From assembly GCA_026002875.1 (NCBI GenBank), contig BPGE01000001.1, positions 310,001-374,000 of the forward strand: DNA of 64,000 nt. The letters run 5' to 3'. Positions within the stretch are counted from its first letter, which is position 1. Every line of letters begins with the position of its first letter. Source of the DNA: Bryobacteraceae bacterium (GTDB taxonomy: Bacteria > Acidobacteriota > Terriglobia > Bryobacterales > Bryobacteraceae). Position numbers and translations under genes: made by a program. Below the pieces are notes generated by a model. It had not been told where the DNA came from and made no database searches. It saw only the letters and a list, made by a program, of their open reading frames with translations. Below are positions 63,711 through 64,000 of the stretch, piece after piece.

Positions 63711-64000
63711 TCGAGTGGCTTCTTCTCGGCGCGGCGGCGGTGGCCCTGCTGTATCAGTCGGCGGCGCTGGCGGCGTCGGCGGGCTTCTCTCTGCGCGCGC
63801 GCCTTGCGCCCGCGCAGCCGCCCGCCGCGTGGCCGCCGGTCTCCATTCTGAAGCCTGTTTACGGGCTCGATCCGCAACTGGAAGAGGCCGTGGCGTCGCA
63901 CCTCCGGCTCGACTATCCCGAGTACGAGCTGCTGATCGGCTTCCAGAGGGCGGACGATCCGGCGATTCCCGTACTGAGGCGGCTGCTTGAACAGCATCCG
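63706..64000 (+). CDS. hpnI: Hopanoid glycosyltransferase HpnI (5' part)
   Basis: The first 98 residues of a protein cut by the window edge. An N-terminal membrane helix (WLLLGAAAVALLYQSAALAAS) is followed by the GT2 start PPVSILKPVYGLDPQLEEAV, then LDYPEYELLIGFQRADDPAIP, the pattern of HpnI. This enzyme adds N-acetylglucosamine to bacteriohopanetetrol at the membrane, upstream of the HpnJ step. TTG 63706 overlaps the preceding stop (TTGA). Confidence 0.82.

Overview
The window looks like chromosome from a high-GC, Gram-negative member of the Acidobacteriota, most likely the Bryobacteraceae/Solibacter lineage. This is inferred from gene content: a VWFA protein of the acidobacterial type, a TonB receptor with an N-terminal carboxypeptidase-regulatory-like domain, CarD, LpxB, hopanoid genes and several lineage-type hypotheticals. 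No rRNA, tRNA, CRISPR array, integrase or transposase was recognised.

Layout. 1-2420: end of an unidentified gene, then a copper unit (small HMA chaperone and CopA ATPase). 2902-4641: NYN/OST-HTH RNA-binding protein and RidA. 4688-14605: two tandem paralogues of about 1630 codons encoding secreted metzincin-type proteases with seven repeats; the second has an in-frame TGA at codon 707. 14703-24265: small membrane protein, DUF3467 protein, a catalytically dead M1-like protein coupled to lpxB, then rimO-yacG-pgpA, a beta-propeller protein and cinA. 24302-32065: TPR protein, a zinc-finger/proline-rich/membrane protein, carD and a flagellin unit. 32143-35928: a decayed glycosyltransferase fragment and a cupin / sugar isomerase / Gfo-Idh-MocA operon. 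35990-39565: a 53-aa membrane protein, cytochrome c, and a coupled pair ending in a GGDEF-EAL protein. 39616-49113: complex I genes nuoC-D-I-J-K-L-M-N-H. 49175-56901: DinB-like protein, membrane ferredoxin, DUF2461, murB, a propeller protein, a compact FGE-like protein, a VWFA protein and selB. 56902-57769: non-coding, filled with minisatellites and REP-like repeats. 57770-61288: one reading frame joining a PepSY inner-membrane reductase-like domain to a complete TonB-dependent receptor. 61504-64000: hopanoid genes hpnJ, two half-size EamA proteins, and the start of hpnI.

Most same-strand neighbours are tightly packed, with ATGA/GTGA/TTGA overlaps. Several sigma70-like promoters (TTGACA, 17-18 bp, TA-rich hexamer) can be read directly. 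Those of the two large protease genes place the predicted transcription start only about 8-10 nt before the ATG.

Most notable: the PepSY-TonB receptor fusion with an internal signal peptide; the in-frame TGA of the second protease gene, followed by a small hairpin, in a window that also encodes SelB; the inactivated M1 peptidase-like protein upstream-coupled to lpxB; and the repeat-filled gap between selB and the receptor fusion.
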